DNA of 64,000 nt from Lineus longissimus (GCF_910592395.1 NC_088317.1:15254001-15318000), one strand, 5' to 3'; shown: positions 24,668 through 37,929, counted from the stretch's first letter. Numbers and translations are program-made. Notes: generated from the letters alone by a model not told the origin.

Positions 24668-25143
24668 TTGGAACGGTGACACAAAGTAGTTACGTTGTTT
24701 TCATTGACGTGCTGTGTTGGCCAGTTTGTTGACTTGGCCAGTTTGTTGACTTAGCCCAGCTGTGACGTCATGTGTCCAAATAAATTACGTAATGGCTGAG
24801 CATGAGGCAAGTGCCGTTACCAAGAGGTTGCTAGGAGTGAAGATTTAGATCTGTGCAGGGATTCACCCAGAATACTTGGGATTTCTAGCTATATGAAGAA
24901 AAAAATGTAAAGAAATTCCCAACCTGCAGAGAAATAATTGACAAGCATGATAAATGGACAATACTGATGTTGCACATATCGTGATAACATTATGATGGAT
25001 TAGTTCTTTCCTTGTTGATAGGTGTCTCTGCTTGAATTCATTCATTCTTCTTCTTCTTCTTTTCAATACTGGAACACAGTCCATAGAGACTTTTACGTCC
25101 AGCAGCATGCGTTTAAAATCTTGGTTCACCTCAGTTCACCTTC

Positions 25144-25400
25144 AACATATTTAAAGGCCCATAACATTCATTAAAAATTTGAAATTTGTAGTGAAATTTG
25201 AAAATTTCCAACTGCGTAAATAGGGTTAATGCCACTACTCAGAATAAATTTCGTCATTGCCATTGTGTAAACAGATATACAGATACTATAAATGCCAAGT
25301 TTCAGCGAATTTGCATGCACGATAACTGCATTACGAGATTCTGTATTGCTGCATTTCTATTTTCTATAACCACTTGTCAATAGAAACAGCATACCCCTTT
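25144..25400. mobile_element. TTTAAAGG-ended MITE, copy A
   Basis: Begins TTTAAAGGCCCATAAC and ends near CATACCCCTTTGAAA, so the ends are inverted counterparts. The interior shares AAAATTTGAAATTTGTA, ATACTATAAATGCCAAGTTTC and TTTGCATGCACGATAACTG with copies at about 30195-30425, 52120-52350 and 61215-61415; a lone left end lies at about 1283-1340. The 61-codon frame at 25198 is part of the element. Confidence 0.65.
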
Positions 25401-26739
25401 GAAAGATCATCTTGAACAAAGAGTGAACAGTCATGCTTCTAAGAAATGATGACAAATACAGTTTCTCTATCCAGGGTCTTCTGAGTCTAGTTCCAGAACT
25501 TGTTCAAAGATGGCTGCACTAGAGTTTTCTACATAAACTTTGGGAATCGTTTCTCTTTCAGATGCAGATCCATACTCCCCCGCGAACTTGTCTTAATAGT
25601 CTCCGTCAATGTGCACTAGTTCCTAATGACCACATAAATTATTCATCAAATGTGATTAATTGAAATTCGTTGCCGGCGACGACCGCGTCAACGTCTGGCA
25701 CATAGTGCATTGGATGCTGTGAACACCATAGCAACACACACTGCCTAGCATCATTGATTTGCTCCATTGTCTCGACTTAGCTGCAGTCTCCTCCGATATG
25801 CAGTGTCACCGGGAATATAGAGAGACCACGCTGTCAGTGCGGTAGCAGTGCTCTGGCCGTTCCGTGGCTAATGCGTACACATGTGTCTTGTACATTTCTT
25901 TGACATTTGGAAAATTGTGGCTTCGCATCTGCAGAAATATTGTGAATTGCATCAGCACTTAAAGTGACCCAAAATTGACATGATTGGATAAGGATTTCAA
26001 TGTGACTTAGCCTGTTATGGTGGCATTCGGTGAAGGTACCGCGTACATTTCATATTTGTGACAAATTCAACTGTTTTCAACAAGAGTACACTGCTAGATT
26101 GATCAGAAATTTCTTGTTCTTGGATTACAATTTTCAGGCAGAGATATGACCTATCCTTTGCTTGGGATATATGATAGTTTGCAAATTAACGAGTCTACTC
26201 TAATAAGCAACTTGTAAGTAAAAGGTACAGTTGAGAAGAAAATTATCAACTGCTTTTCGAAATATTTCAGTGCTGGTTTCACTCTCACGGAATCGGACAC
26301 ATTTTCAAACACCACCATGTGACCTTTAGCATTCTCCACAGCGAAACCTGCGCTCATCTGAATGGATTACTTTGTGGTATTCTGTAAATCATTGTGAGGT
26401 GTTCGATATCACACTCAAAAACCAATGGATACGCTTGTGCGAAATGATATCAACTGAAAACGCCAATAGTGGTGGCATCAATTTCTGATCGTGTTTACAG
26501 TACTGATCTAGATTGAATGATATGTGAGCTCGATTGAACGATCCGATCGTCACATCCTAAATACTTCGGCTTACTTAATTCGGCTCTAATTGCCTCATCA
26601 TACAACTCATTATCGAGAGCATTGCATGATCGTGTGGAGCTGAAAAACTGACCGGGCACCGGATAAAGTTCATGAACACAAGGTGAGAACCAATCTTATT
26701 TGTTGTGCCAACATTACAAGAATATATTCACTCTTTCAG

Positions 26740-27090
26740 TTCATCCTCTTCTTCTTCAGCGTTTGCTCTGCAGTTGGAGGTGATATTCTACAGGGAGTAT
26801 GCATCCTCCAAGGCAGGTTCAGCTTTTTACGTGCCATTACGGTTAGATGCCAATTGGGTTCATTGGCCTAGTGGCTGTGTCTTCAGCGAGAGGTAGAGTC
26901 CATGCAGGCTTATGTTTCTAACTTGGCGGGGCCTTTTGCTTGCCTTGGCATAGACACAAGATACAAGGATCCCTGGTTTCATGTCTTATTTGAACGACTA
27001 TAAAGAGCCAGGGCATTTTAGTTCCTTGTAGCAACGCTGGTTCGTCCAGAAATACAATCCCAGGATCTTCCCGGGTTTCTCGTCTGCAGA
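26740..27090 (+). repeat. Dispersed repeat, + orientation copy
   Basis: Shares CTTCTTCTTCAGCGTTTGCT, GCCAATTGGGTTCATTGGCC and GAGGTAGAGTCCATGCAGG with the inverted copy at 13205-13475. The right part (GGTTCGTCCAGAAATACAAT, then TTCCCGGG) matches 7745-7795. Related short fragments (GCCTTGGAnGAGnAATAnTCC) occur near 46930 and 55170. The family is unidentified. Confidence 0.5.
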
Positions 27091-27698
27091 TGTTAATAGA
27101 GTAAATGGCCCAAGGTGCTTTTTGTTATGCTAAATTCTGGCAGTTCATCAGAAGCAATATTTCAACCAGATGCCGCCAACATTCCAATTCTTTAAACACC
27201 CATTTCATTTCTGTTTTGTTTCAGTTTCATTTCGTCATTTCTCATTTTGTGGTTTATATATGCCTGATTTCTTTTGCCTCTCCTTTCGAAAATGTCAATT
27301 TGGAAGTCATGCATCATACGGAAGAAAAGCTTGGCAAAGCATAACATGCATAATCAATAAATGTTACTTCTTTCAGTGCATATTTCTGCATAATTCTTGA
27401 CACTTTGATTGCATATACATGTTCAGGTATTTCATTATGCAAAACACGTCTTCCTCAAAGCAGTTACTGCTTACTAAAGTGACATGTTTGCATGAGTTAC
27501 AATTACTTGCAATTATTTTGTTGTGTAGGAGATTGACTGTCAACATATCGAAGTTAACCAACTGTATTCATGGCAATTTGATAGAAGTAGCAAGCAGGTA
27601 TCAAGTTGTCGTCAACATATCATATTTCAGCGCCCTGCAAATGAGCAATTTAAATTGCTGCTGCCTGCAATTTAAATTGGATGCGGCAATGATTTCGT

Positions 27699-27895
27699 AT
27701 ATGTGACCCATCACAGCAAAACCAGGCGCATGTCGCACAGAAGATGAGCCTAAATGACACCAGGAGATAATGGAAGAAATTGATGTGCTCATATTTCACA
27801 AAAAGCATACAATAGAGAAATGAATGAACAGTCCGTCTCAACCTGCCAAGCTCAGAGCGACATGCGCCTGGTTTGCTGTGACGGGTCACATATTT
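27699..27895. mobile_element. Palindromic MITE, copy 2
   Basis: Best-preserved copy of the family at 23669-23849, in the opposite orientation: ATGTGACCCATCACAGCAAAA at the left, TTTGCTGTGACGGGTCACAT at the right, with GATGAGCCTAAATGACACCA and AGATAATGGAAGAA inside. About 195 bp, TA-rich flanks, non-coding; short open frames across it are not genes. Confidence 0.8.
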
Positions 27896-29217
27896 AAAAT
27901 AACACTAAAGTGAAAGTGCCAGTTCACATGGTTAAAAAACCTAGATTTTAGCTATAAATCGCCGTTTAACACTACAGATTGCCAGTGTGGTAATCGGTAA
28001 CATTTTCAGTTGCATACCAATTTCTAACAACAATGGGATAAAGTATGATAACAACTTGTCAACTGAACAACCAGAGCAAGCTGTCTACTCATTAGCTTTT
28101 GATAATCAAGAATTGTATATGCTATTCATAGAACCAGGAAGCGAGTGAGCCACTTCCTTCAATGGAGTGTCATGAGAGGGGGCACTTCAGAGGGCCGGGA
28201 GATGTGACTCACTCTGACAATGGATGTTATCCTACTGAAGATAAACATACATATAGACATAAACAATGGTTGTACGTAAAGGTTGGAATAACCCAAAACT
28301 AAATGAACCAAATAAACATTCCAGACATGAAATTGAAGATCAGGTTTAGACGTAATATGGTTGCGAGCATCATGTTTATATTTGCATCAACACCATCCAC
28401 AGGTTTCACAAAATTGGTAGAAAAAGGGTCAAAATGACTCTCAGGTGCAAACGATTTACAAGGTCTTCCAGAGTTCGAGACACTCATAGATAATTCAGAT
28501 TTTCAGGGTCGTAGGAATGAGTCACTAGCTCTCATGTTCCAAGTCACAATGGCTATCACACTGCCAAGGATAGAAATAGATATTGATTGATAAGGGTATG
28601 ACACGTGCTTGTGGCTTCACATAAAAGGGGTACAAATGCACGTGTGAAGTGTTATGTTTGGACCATTGACACGAGACATTGTCAAAACATGTAATTTCTA
28701 CGACCAGAATGAATATGACAATTTCCATTTCATCTCGTGTGTTGTAACACAGTTCAGCACATCACTGATACAGTGAAGACATAGAACAGGCAATGAGGGC
28801 TTTTCTTTTCGGATTGTTCCTCAAAATATATGGAGGGAGGGGATGATTGGTGGACTATATCAATGATCGTTTCTTTTGGCTGGCCGGTGATGTAATGGAA
28901 GATCAGTGTCTGCCATCTGCTTCCTGGCTGCGTGTGGTAGAGTTTTAGCAGAAAGTGCAATGTCATCTTGGTTTCCATTTAGGCACTCTGCCACTTCTCT
29001 TAATATCCCTTAATATTCAAATTCAAATGAACTTTATTAGTCACCAAATAAAAATGTATTTTACATAGGTACACGACATATAAAGTATAATAGTATAATG
29101 TACATACATGATACAGGCGATACTAAGCTGAACATCAATGAAATAATAAGTAAACTAGCTAAATCAAATGCATTTAAATAACAAACAACCAAATAATGAT
29201 ATAATTGTTATTGTGAT

Positions 29218-29690
29218 ACAAGGTGCCTGTGAACTCTATGTAAACATTGCCTGACCGGTTCATTATGGTTGTGGTGCAAGGTGCATACAAACTCTATGTA
29301 AACATTGCCTGACCAGTTCATTATGGTTGTGGTACAAAGTGCATACAAACTCTATGTAAACATTGCCTGACCAGTTCATTATGGTTGTGATACAAAGTGC
29401 ATACAAACTCTATGTAAACATTGCCTGACCAGTTCATTATGGTTGTGGTGCAAGGTGCATACAAACTCTATGTAAACATTGCCTGACCAGTTCATTACGG
29501 TTGTGGTACAAAGTGCATACAAACTCTATGTAAACATTGCCTGACCAGTTCATTACGGTTGTGGTACAAAGTGCATACAAACTCTATGTAAACATTGCCT
29601 GACCAGTTCATTATAGTTGTGGTACAAAGTGCATACAAACTCTATGTAAACCTTGCATTATGGGTTCGCTGCTGTGATGCAAGCTGCATA
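29218..29690. repeat. Minisatellite, 58-bp unit, about eight copies
   Basis: Units contain GTGCATACAAACTCTATGTA, AACATTGCCTGACCAGTTCA and TTATGGTTGTGGT. Spacing is exactly 58 bp through the centre; the last units near 29640-29790 decay. Units abut with no unique spacers. Confidence 0.9.
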
Positions 29691-30194
29691 TTATACTCTA
29701 TGTAGATTTTGTGTAACTGGTTCAATGTTTTTGTGATAGAAGGTGCACGTGAACTGTATGAGAACCTTGCCATTGGTTCGTCGTTGTTATTGTTACCCGA
29801 CACATTTCCTTGTCCTCAGAGATATAAATAAACATGAATATCTTTGACCTTGTTATCATTTCCCTGACATCGCATCATCCAAAGATGCCACCGGAAATCC
29901 TGTCAGTTGCCTCTGACACAGTAATTAGTTTCTCCCAAATTAAATGTGACGTCCCTTTTAATATGTTTTTCGAAAGTGATCGCTATTTGATGACATCATA
30001 ACCTGCCATATCGACCTCAACGTGGCCTGTCATTTCATTAGCTTCATTATCATAGGACTTGGACAGTTGCAGAATTACTTTCTGTCCTATTTTATTTCCA
30101 ACGTCCAACATGTCTAAGGTAGGCCGTGTTTCACAATCCTGACAATGTTAGGAGGGGGTAAAGGGTTCGTAAAGATATCATCAGATTAGAGCTT

Positions 30195-30425
30195 ATCCCA
30201 ATTTCTTTTACAGAAAAAGTTCATTATTTCAAAAATTTTAACTTTAATAAACTAATTTGAGAATTTCCAAATTTGAAACAAATTTTAATTATAGGATTGT
30301 GTAGACTGATATACGATTGATATGCATACCAAGTCTAATCATATTTGCATGCATAATGACTGTCCTGCTTATTTCTGATTACCTGTGGGACCGATGTAAA
30401 CAATGTACATGAATGGACCATGCCT
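30195..30425. mobile_element. TTTAAAGG-ended MITE, copy B (diverged)
   Basis: Shares GAGAATTTCCAAATTTGAAA, ATACCAAGTCTAATCATATT and TTGCATGCATAATGACTGTC with the family at 25144, and ends near CATGCCTTTAAC. More diverged than the other copies. Confidence 0.55.
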
Positions 30426-31768
30426 TTAACATTGGATGATTAGGAGTATCAATCCACAGAGATGAGATGCTGACCTACTGTTTGGTACTAAAAGGCAGTG
30501 AGTTCAGGTCGGTTAAAATTTCTGTACCATAAAATGTACCTTGAGCGGATTATTTCAGTCTACCCTGAGACATCATGAATCATCGCAACGCACGTGAAGA
30601 TACCGACATTAATTTTCCTGCACATTAATCCGCTGTGTTCTACATGGGCTGCAGAATGTGATCAATCCATCACATGTGCATGAGTCTGGACAGCTGATGT
30701 GTAAATGCTCGCATCATTAGAATCAGTCATAACAAGCTGTTTGATGTGGACAATATCATGACCCGTTTATCGTAGAGTATTATCTTTAAATAACAATGCA
30801 TAGACATATTGGTGATGATTTCAGCCTTTGTTTTATTCTTACCATTAGTAAAGGGCATCGCAGACTGGTGTTTTTAATCACAGAGACTTGTCATTTATCG
30901 TATTACGTGGAAAAAATTGTAAACAGTAGTCTGCGGCATCATCTATGTGCCTTTGAAAAATAGCGTCCACGCTGGGAAATGCGATGAAAATTAGATTAAT
31001 TTGATTTTATCGCAATTTGATTTATGACGAGCACTTTTGCCTGCAGACTAGTATCTTTTTATCAATTATTGCAGTTATACATGATGCTAGTCTTTGCGAT
31101 AAAAATGGTTTGTCAACAGTCCACTTAACAATGAAATGATACATTGCAAATAAATTCCAAGTTTACATTGCATCCATTGAATCGGGGCGGAATTCTTACC
31201 GTACTGTATCAGTAAGGGGTTTCATTTGAGCTTTGTTATTAAGTAGGCAAGCCAGACTTTTTGAAAATGCCTTAAGGCTTCTGAGTGTTCGTATTACTTT
31301 GATAACGCTATGAATCGATTTGATGAATAAATAACGCGAATATTTGTTTAGATCTTGATGCCTGCCATACAAGCGTTCCAAATAAACATGAATAACATCA
31401 TGGAAATCGTTGCTGAGAATCTTCAACCTCACTTTTGTGATTGAAACTAATGGTTTTAATCCATACTCGTGTTACACTATGGCTTCTGTAGAATATAACA
31501 CTGTACATAATGGAGACAATTGCCTGGAGGCTGGGGGTGGGAGGGATTTTCACTATTTGTATGCAAATCCACGTGATGCAATGGATCAATAGCATTGATG
31601 TAGCATTGAGGATACTGTAGACCAAGAAGTATTTGTGTCCATTCCGTTTCGTGAAATTGCAATTTTGTGTTCCTTTATTTTAGCTTTGACTAATCTTAAT
31701 TAGATTCAGCCATGATCTGTGCTATCAGAGCCTACCTCTCGTTGTGTCGTCAGGCATCAACCTAAAAA

Positions 31769-31953
31769 AAAGTGATCCGTCTTAGCAAAACTAGGTGCTT
31801 GTAGCTCAGAGCTTGGCAGGTTGAGATGGACTGGTTGTTCATTTCACTGTTGTCCGCTTTTTCTGAAATCGATTTCTTCCATTATCTCTTGGTGTCATTT
31901 AGGCTCATCTCCTGTGCGACAAGTGCCGCTTTTTGCTGTGACAGGTCACATGG
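31769..31953. mobile_element. Palindromic MITE, copy 3
   Basis: Same orientation as copy 1: AGTGATCCGTCTTAGCAAAA at the left and TTTGCTGTGACAGGTCACAT at the right, with TTCTTCCATTATCTCTTGGT inside. The left arm has mutated most. Confidence 0.7.
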
Positions 31954-32022
31954 TGGCAATGCTGTTGCATGCTAAACTTGAAGGTGGCGGTTGTAGAAAC
32001 CCTCAATGTGTGCAAGACAAAC

Positions 32023-32222
32023 TACAGTAGAACCTCTCTATTAAGGACACCCTCGGGACTGATAAGTGCTGACCTTAATAGAGAGGTGTCCTGATTAGAG
32101 AGGTCATATTGAATGGAAACAACCAATTTGGAACCAAAGCTAGTGTCCTTAATAGAGAGGTTGTCCTTAATAGAGAGGTTGTCCTTAATAGAGAGGTGTC
32201 CGCTAAGAGAGGTTCTACTGTG
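32023..32222. mobile_element. pogo/Tigger-like MITE with CAGTAGAACCTCTC ends
   Basis: Left end CAGTAGAACCTCTCTATTAA preceded by TA; right end is the inverted ...AGAGAGGTTCTACTG at 32220. The inner GTCCTTAATAGAGAGGTT block repeats three times before the right end. Related ends lie at 32999 (CAGTGGAACCTCCC), 45872 (CAGTGGAACCTCCC) and 53035-53064 (CAATAGAGAGGTTCTACTGTA). CAGTNGAACC ends with TA targets resemble pogo/Tigger elements; superfamily assignment is inference. Confidence 0.65.
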
Positions 32223-32998
32223 CTACTTGCAGCCTGAGTTGTCATTGTCATATATTGTTACCAAGCCTCCTGATGCATGACCGGAGGCCCCATTTTTGAC
32301 GTTGTCTTTCCGTTCCTGCTTGAATTAGCCGCCATTGCCTCCAAATGGCTAAGACTTAGCTATTATAAGATTTTCAGGGCCTCTGACGCGAGAAATTGTA
32401 TTCTGCTACTTGAATTACTGGTGACAATATCATATCCTGAGGTCCCATCTAAAAGGGTTAATCATACAATGATTCAATCACCCATCATTCCCACGAGCCT
32501 TAATTAACTCAATATTTTAATTAAGCCACTCTATTATACGTTCATTTAGCATACACACAACAGATGAGACCGACAGACATTGATCAACAAGTCACTCGGG
32601 GAAATTGATCAGTATTATTGTTGGGTCATCAATTTGACCTTAAGATATTTCCAGAGGCTCCCATTAATAGAATTTGCCCACTTCATATTAACAAGGATTA
32701 GTAAAGACTAGTCTTTATTAATTCTTGATACTAAACGTGTTACTCACAGTTTTAGAAGTCAGAAACTACATTTTGCAAACTTATCCTGATTAATTAGCCA
32801 TTTAGAATGAGGAAAACATGCTTGAATAGTGCACAGTTCCATATTCCTTTTAGTTGTATTTGAAATCTGTGTGGTACTGGTCACAAAAATGAAAATTTCA
32901 GGATGCTCAGATGGTTCAAAATTTTGGATGATACGAGGCAAGTGATTTTGTCTCAGACGACACTGCTCTAGTGGACCTGTCCTTCTTTCATTCAGGAT

Positions 32999-33130
32999 AC
33001 AGTGGAACCTCCCTTAGTGGACCCCTCTCTAAAAAGGACACCCTCTCCAAAAAGGACACTAGTTTTGGTCCAAAATTGGTTGTTTGCATTTACTTTGACC
33101 TCTCTAATCAGGACACCTCCCCATATAAAA
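32999..33130. mobile_element. pogo-like MITE, partial copy
   Basis: Begins TACAGTGGAACCTCCCTTAG, followed by AAAAAGGACACC repeats and TTGGTCCAAAATTGG. A matching right terminal inverted repeat is not found, so this is a left part. Confidence 0.5.
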
Positions 33131-34320
33131 ATCGTGAAAATCTTATTCTTTTTCAGAAATTTTCGAAATCACAAAAATCAAACAGCTCAGAAATTGGGCA
33201 GTTTACAGTATTTGGCTACATTATAACCTTTTGCTTCTGTAACACGTAATCCCATTGCATATTAACCCGGGACACATCCTCCATTTACTTTGCACATTTT
33301 CATTGCTAGTTCACTTTAATTGCAGATTTGATCAATTTTCCCTCTCCACCCATCTCCCCGCTTACTCAGGATAAGGTACCTGTAACATATTTAATCTTTG
33401 CATCTTACAGCTTTATTCCCTATTTTGCCACAATTTGTGCTTTTTTGGTTGTTTCACTTTATTACAAAGGTTGCACATCAATTATGACTCCCACTCCGAC
33501 TTTAACTCTGACAGTACATAACTGTTGTCTTGTAATATCTTTGATTTAAATGTTCAACCAAATTGGAGAATGTTTTCAAAATGATCAGCAAATTTTGTAA
33601 GTATCAGTTTATCTAAAATAATATCAACAGGCAACTGTAACTACATGAAGCTTTGGAGTTGCAGTCAGAACATGAGTCAGAAAGGTGTGCAACCTTGCTA
33701 ATTTGGAAAATTTGAAAAGTCAACAGCATAACTGCGTGAATCCTAAAGTGATGATGGTTTTCGTAAATATTGTCTTTTCTGAAGGCTTGTATTGTACTAC
33801 AGCAGTACCATGTTGATTTCACAGGCTTTTGACATGGTCGTTAACTGGTGAGCCAGTAACTTGCTCGAAACTGGATCCAATACCTGTGAAAGCAGCATGG
33901 TTTCCCACATTTGCCACATTAGTGGATCCAGGCCCAGCTAGCCTCCTGTCTGACAGTGTGGCTGTTGTGTGCCTAAGTTAATGCAACATAATAGCTAGCT
34001 AAGCGAGTTATTAATATTTTGCATGTGATCACTCCTCTCAGAAACTAACAATGTCGAAAAGTCTGGACTGAGGACGAGACACTGCTAGAGGCAATAATTT
34101 TCTTAAATCCACCCAAAGCATGATTAGTCATAAAGGTGCAGTATCATTGGAAATCCTTACTAAATTCGAGAGAAGTTTGTGTGTTTGTGCGCTCATATCT
34201 CCCAGACCGAATGGCTGAGCGACCCCAGATTTTGCATGTAGCATTTAACGGGTCCCAAAAATGTCCTTACGAAGCCCGATTTTTGAATTTCAAACTAACA
34301 ATCCGATCATAACACCGTTT

Positions 34321-34500
34321 ATTGGTTTTATCTAACGTTATTCAGCTTGCCTGCGCGGCGATTTTACCTTCGCGTCATGCGCGTCACGGGCGACGTCACT
34401 CCCGACACAGCCTGATCGCGTCACGGCTCCGACGTCAGGATGGGTCTGCTGACGTCATGACGTCACAATGCGACGTCTCGAGCCCTGTCACTTCAGTCAA
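34321..34500. promoter_or_regulatory. CpG-rich cluster with tandem CRE palindromes
   Basis: In an AT-rich intron this stretch has unusually many CpG dinucleotides and GACGTCA motifs. Two perfect CREB/ATF sites, TGACGTCA, abut at 34450-34457 and 34458-34465, with further GACGTC near 34393, 34432 and 34472. TGACGTCA is the established CREB/ATF binding palindrome. It could be an intronic enhancer, an internal promoter, or part of an unrecognised mobile element such as those at 2570 and 10708 that also carry GTGACGTCA-like motifs. Confidence 0.35.
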
Positions 34501-35539
34501 AAGCTTTTGCCAGTTCACACACAGCTTGGTGAGCGATTTTTGTTCGGAATCAAATTGTGAAAAGAAGGTTTGTATTAAATGTATGATTGATGGCGGCCAC
34601 GGGTACAGTGGACTAGTGTTTGAAAATGTGTGGATGAAATTTTGATCGTGCTAATAGAGAGTTGCATGTACATGTATAATCATGTTGCGAAAACCTACAA
34701 ATTGTCCAAAATATTGTGAAATTACCATTTTGTGTTTGTTTGCATAGATTGCTTGCTCCGATTTTTTTATAATTTAATTATCTTCTTGATTAACTTATTA
34801 GTGATGGGATTGTTTCAAGTTGTGTTTTTTCAAATGAATGTCCTACAAATCTAACTCGCATTCATGTATCAGGTATAACATATATCATCCAAATCCTGTT
34901 GAAATTATTATGCAAAGACAAATTGCATGACTTGTGTGCATGTACAACTGTTATTTTTGTTTGCCTTTTGTTGAAAGATGATTTGAAAATAAGGTTGTAA
35001 ATGATTAGAGATGAATTCAAGATGGATGATGAAATACCCAACATGCAGATACCATCTTCGTTGATGTTACCACACCTTGCGATCGCCAACGACAAAGTGT
35101 GGCATTTGTGTCAATGAGGCAAATTTGACGTCCTAAATTGTGTCTCTTTTTGTGATGACGTCATCTGCACTGTCTCGATTGCCAAATGGATTAGAACTTG
35201 GTATCTTATCTGACGAAAAAATCATACAGTTATCAAAACGTTCCAAAACCATGAAATGATTCTGACACTTGATCCATCACTGAAGGTGTTGGTATTTCTG
35301 ACAGAATTGCTTGACATTTAATCTCAGATTCTTAGACTCAATCTCTGGTTTCCACGGCAACAGCAAGCTTCTGTCCAAACTGATCAGTGTCAGCTGTCGC
35401 TGGGAACAATGCTCTCTAAATTCATAAATCCAGAAAAATATGCCACCAGCTTCTTGATGGAGTTCTAAGGAGACCTGTCTGATAATGTGGTTGTCAATTT
35501 CATTACTGACTTGGCATGGTTTGGTTCATGGCATTTGGA

Positions 35540-35700
35540 AGATCAGTGGCATGGTGGTAACTAAGAGTTTCGGGCTTAATACCAGGAGGGCTAAAGTTCA
35601 ACTCTGTTTCATCTCTGTATCCTTGAGCAAGACACCTAACCTTTCTAACCTCAAGTGAGTGGGTTCAGAAGTGAGAGTTGAGCTTGTACCGGAATGTACA
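35540..35700 (+). mobile_element. tRNA-derived SINE-like element
   Basis: GATCAGTGGCATGGTGGTAA, a diverged B-box-like AAAGTTCAACTC block and CCTTGAGCAAGACACCTAAC match the layout at 13475-13640. The copy is old. Confidence 0.45.
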
Positions 35701-36660
35701 GACCTATGTGTGGCTGCGTGTACATGCATTGTAGGCTGTTCCCCTATGATTTTGTGAACCTGTTGTTTTCATTATCTCCATAGGACATTCCCTGGTGCAA
35801 CTGTTAAGAATGTCCAGGAAATGAAACAATGGTTCATTTTCTGTGTGGTGCATCACAAGGTCACAATAAATCATGGGACAAGAAAAAAAAGGCTTTGCAA
35901 AAGCCTTCTTGGGTGCATGTTTGTGTTGGCCGGAAAACCTTAAAACTTGTTAAAAACGCTTAAAAACGAGTTTAGGGAGTATGGTCCAAGCTTCCCTTCA
36001 CCTAACATCCCAGGATATGCAAAATCCTCGCCAGTCCCACGACATCCTGAGTGAGTTCTGCTTCCTTGATCACATTCCCCCGCGCTTTATCTCACAATTG
36101 GTGACCATTAGTCAAAATTGAAGTCATTTTCCCTCCGTCTTGATTGCCATGGTAACCATTGCCGAGCGGGGGCTTCAATCTCTGCTCAAATCAGGACGTG
36201 ATTGCTGAGTGTTGCGGTATCAGGGGGAGAATTTTGAGAGGGGTGATGAAATCTTTTGCTGCCTTTTGGCCATTCCATCAGAGAGACCAATGTGCTGTGA
36301 ACATCCTGCATTTGTTAAACTCCTGAGGCTGTCCATTATGTGTCCTATTCATACTTTCATCATTGGGGAGTATGAGGATGCTCCACTGCTCCAGAGTGTA
36401 GCATTTGTATTCTAATGCTCTCTGCTTCTTCTTCTTCATTTGATCTTTGTGGGAATTTATTGCATGCCAGTCAGGCTCCGTCTTTTGCTAGGGAGGAAAG
36501 AGTCCAGCCCTAACTACAATTGAATGTATTCTTTTGTTAGTGTGATGCATTTGACAGGGTTAAAAGACATGATGTTCCATTCCCGCATTTCAAGATAGCA
36601 AGAATTCATAAAAATTCGTGAAGATAGTGATCCTGATGCAAATGAATATAAATACCGGGT

Positions 36661-37330
36661 GACAGCATCCTCTTTGTATGGACTTGTAGATGTGCAAGTC
36701 CACTGTGGGCTACTGTCCATCCGTGGAGTGCCTTATAGTTGCCCTGGCATAGATACAAATTACAACAGAAGGCCCACGGGTTACTCTCTCTACCAACAAC
36801 CATCCTCCATGTCCTCAGAGAAGTGTCAGGGTGACAGAATCCTCTTTTTATGGACTTGTAGATGTGCAAGTCCACTGTGGGCTTCTGTCCATCCGTGGAA
36901 TGCCTTATAGTTGCCCTGGCATAGATATCAATTACAACAGAAGGCCCACGGCTTACTGTCTCTACAAAGAACCATCCTCCATGTCCTCAGTTAGTGTCAG
37001 GGTGACAGAATCCTCTTTTTATGGACTTGTAGATGTGCAAGTCAACTGTGGGCTACTGTCCATCCATGGAGTGCCTTATAGTTGCCCTGGCATAGATACC
37101 AATTACAACAGAAGGCCCACGGCTTACTGTCTCTACAAAGAACCATCCTCCATGTCCTCAGTGAAGTGTCAGGGTGACAGAATCCTCTTTTTATGGTCTT
37201 GTAGATGTGCAAGTCCACTGTATTGTCCATCCATGGAGTGCCTTATAGTTGCCCTGGCATAGATACCAATTACAACAGAAGGCCCACGGCTTTCTCTCTC
37301 TACAAAGAACCATCCTCAGTGAAGCGCTTC
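36661..37330. repeat. Tandem array of 172-bp units, four copies
   Basis: Units start GACAGAATCCTCTTTTTATG at about 36661, 36833, 37004 and 37176, and contain GTAGATGTGCAAGTCCACTG, CCTTATAGTTGCCCTGGCAT and AGAAGGCCCACGG. The last copy is truncated. Copies are highly similar, so the open frames across them (for example 36831-37262) are repeat artefacts. The core resembles the dispersed repeat at 7580 and 12860. Confidence 0.85.
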
Positions 37331-37929
37331 AGTACAAGAATGAAGACTTGGAGGTTCTCATGGTCACTTTACACTCATCAATCACCAACTGAACTGAAGT
37401 GGAATGATTGATCGCCTTGAAAGCAGAGCGAGAAAATGAGAGTGATTTGTTTGAGGTCTTGTAGGCCTTGGCACTTACTCTGTCAAATGGTAGGAAATGT
37501 ACGAGTTTGAGATATCAAAAGCTGTTCGCCTCAAGATTTGGAACATGTCCTTTCGACTGGGATCCAATGGGGAGGGTTGCATCAGATGCACGCCTCCCCC
37601 CTTAAGGACACACTAGGAATTTTGGCTCCTGGATCCACCCCTGACTGTTTTATAATGGAAAGTCGAAAAAGGTTCCCCTATTCTATTCACTTCTCTATTT
37701 CTGATCAACCTGACTCATCAGTCATCGCTGTCTCTCTCGTGGACAGTTTCCCTGTAATCCTCATCATTGACTGATCCAGGGTTGCGATGAAGCTACATCC
37801 CAGAGGGGGTGAGTAACGCTTAAGGGGTTCATGTATCGATTACTGCCTTGCCGATGATGATGATGCTTTCTGTGGACGCTGCTGTATCATTTTCATGGAA
37901 GGAGGTTATCCTCATGGTGATAAGAATTC

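Noticed and set aside
29218-29690. CRISPR-like array
   Set aside because: Units of 58 bp abut with no unique spacers, in a eukaryotic intron; it is a minisatellite.
36831-37262. 143-codon repeat frame
   Set aside because: Runs through near-identical 172-bp tandem copies; no domain.
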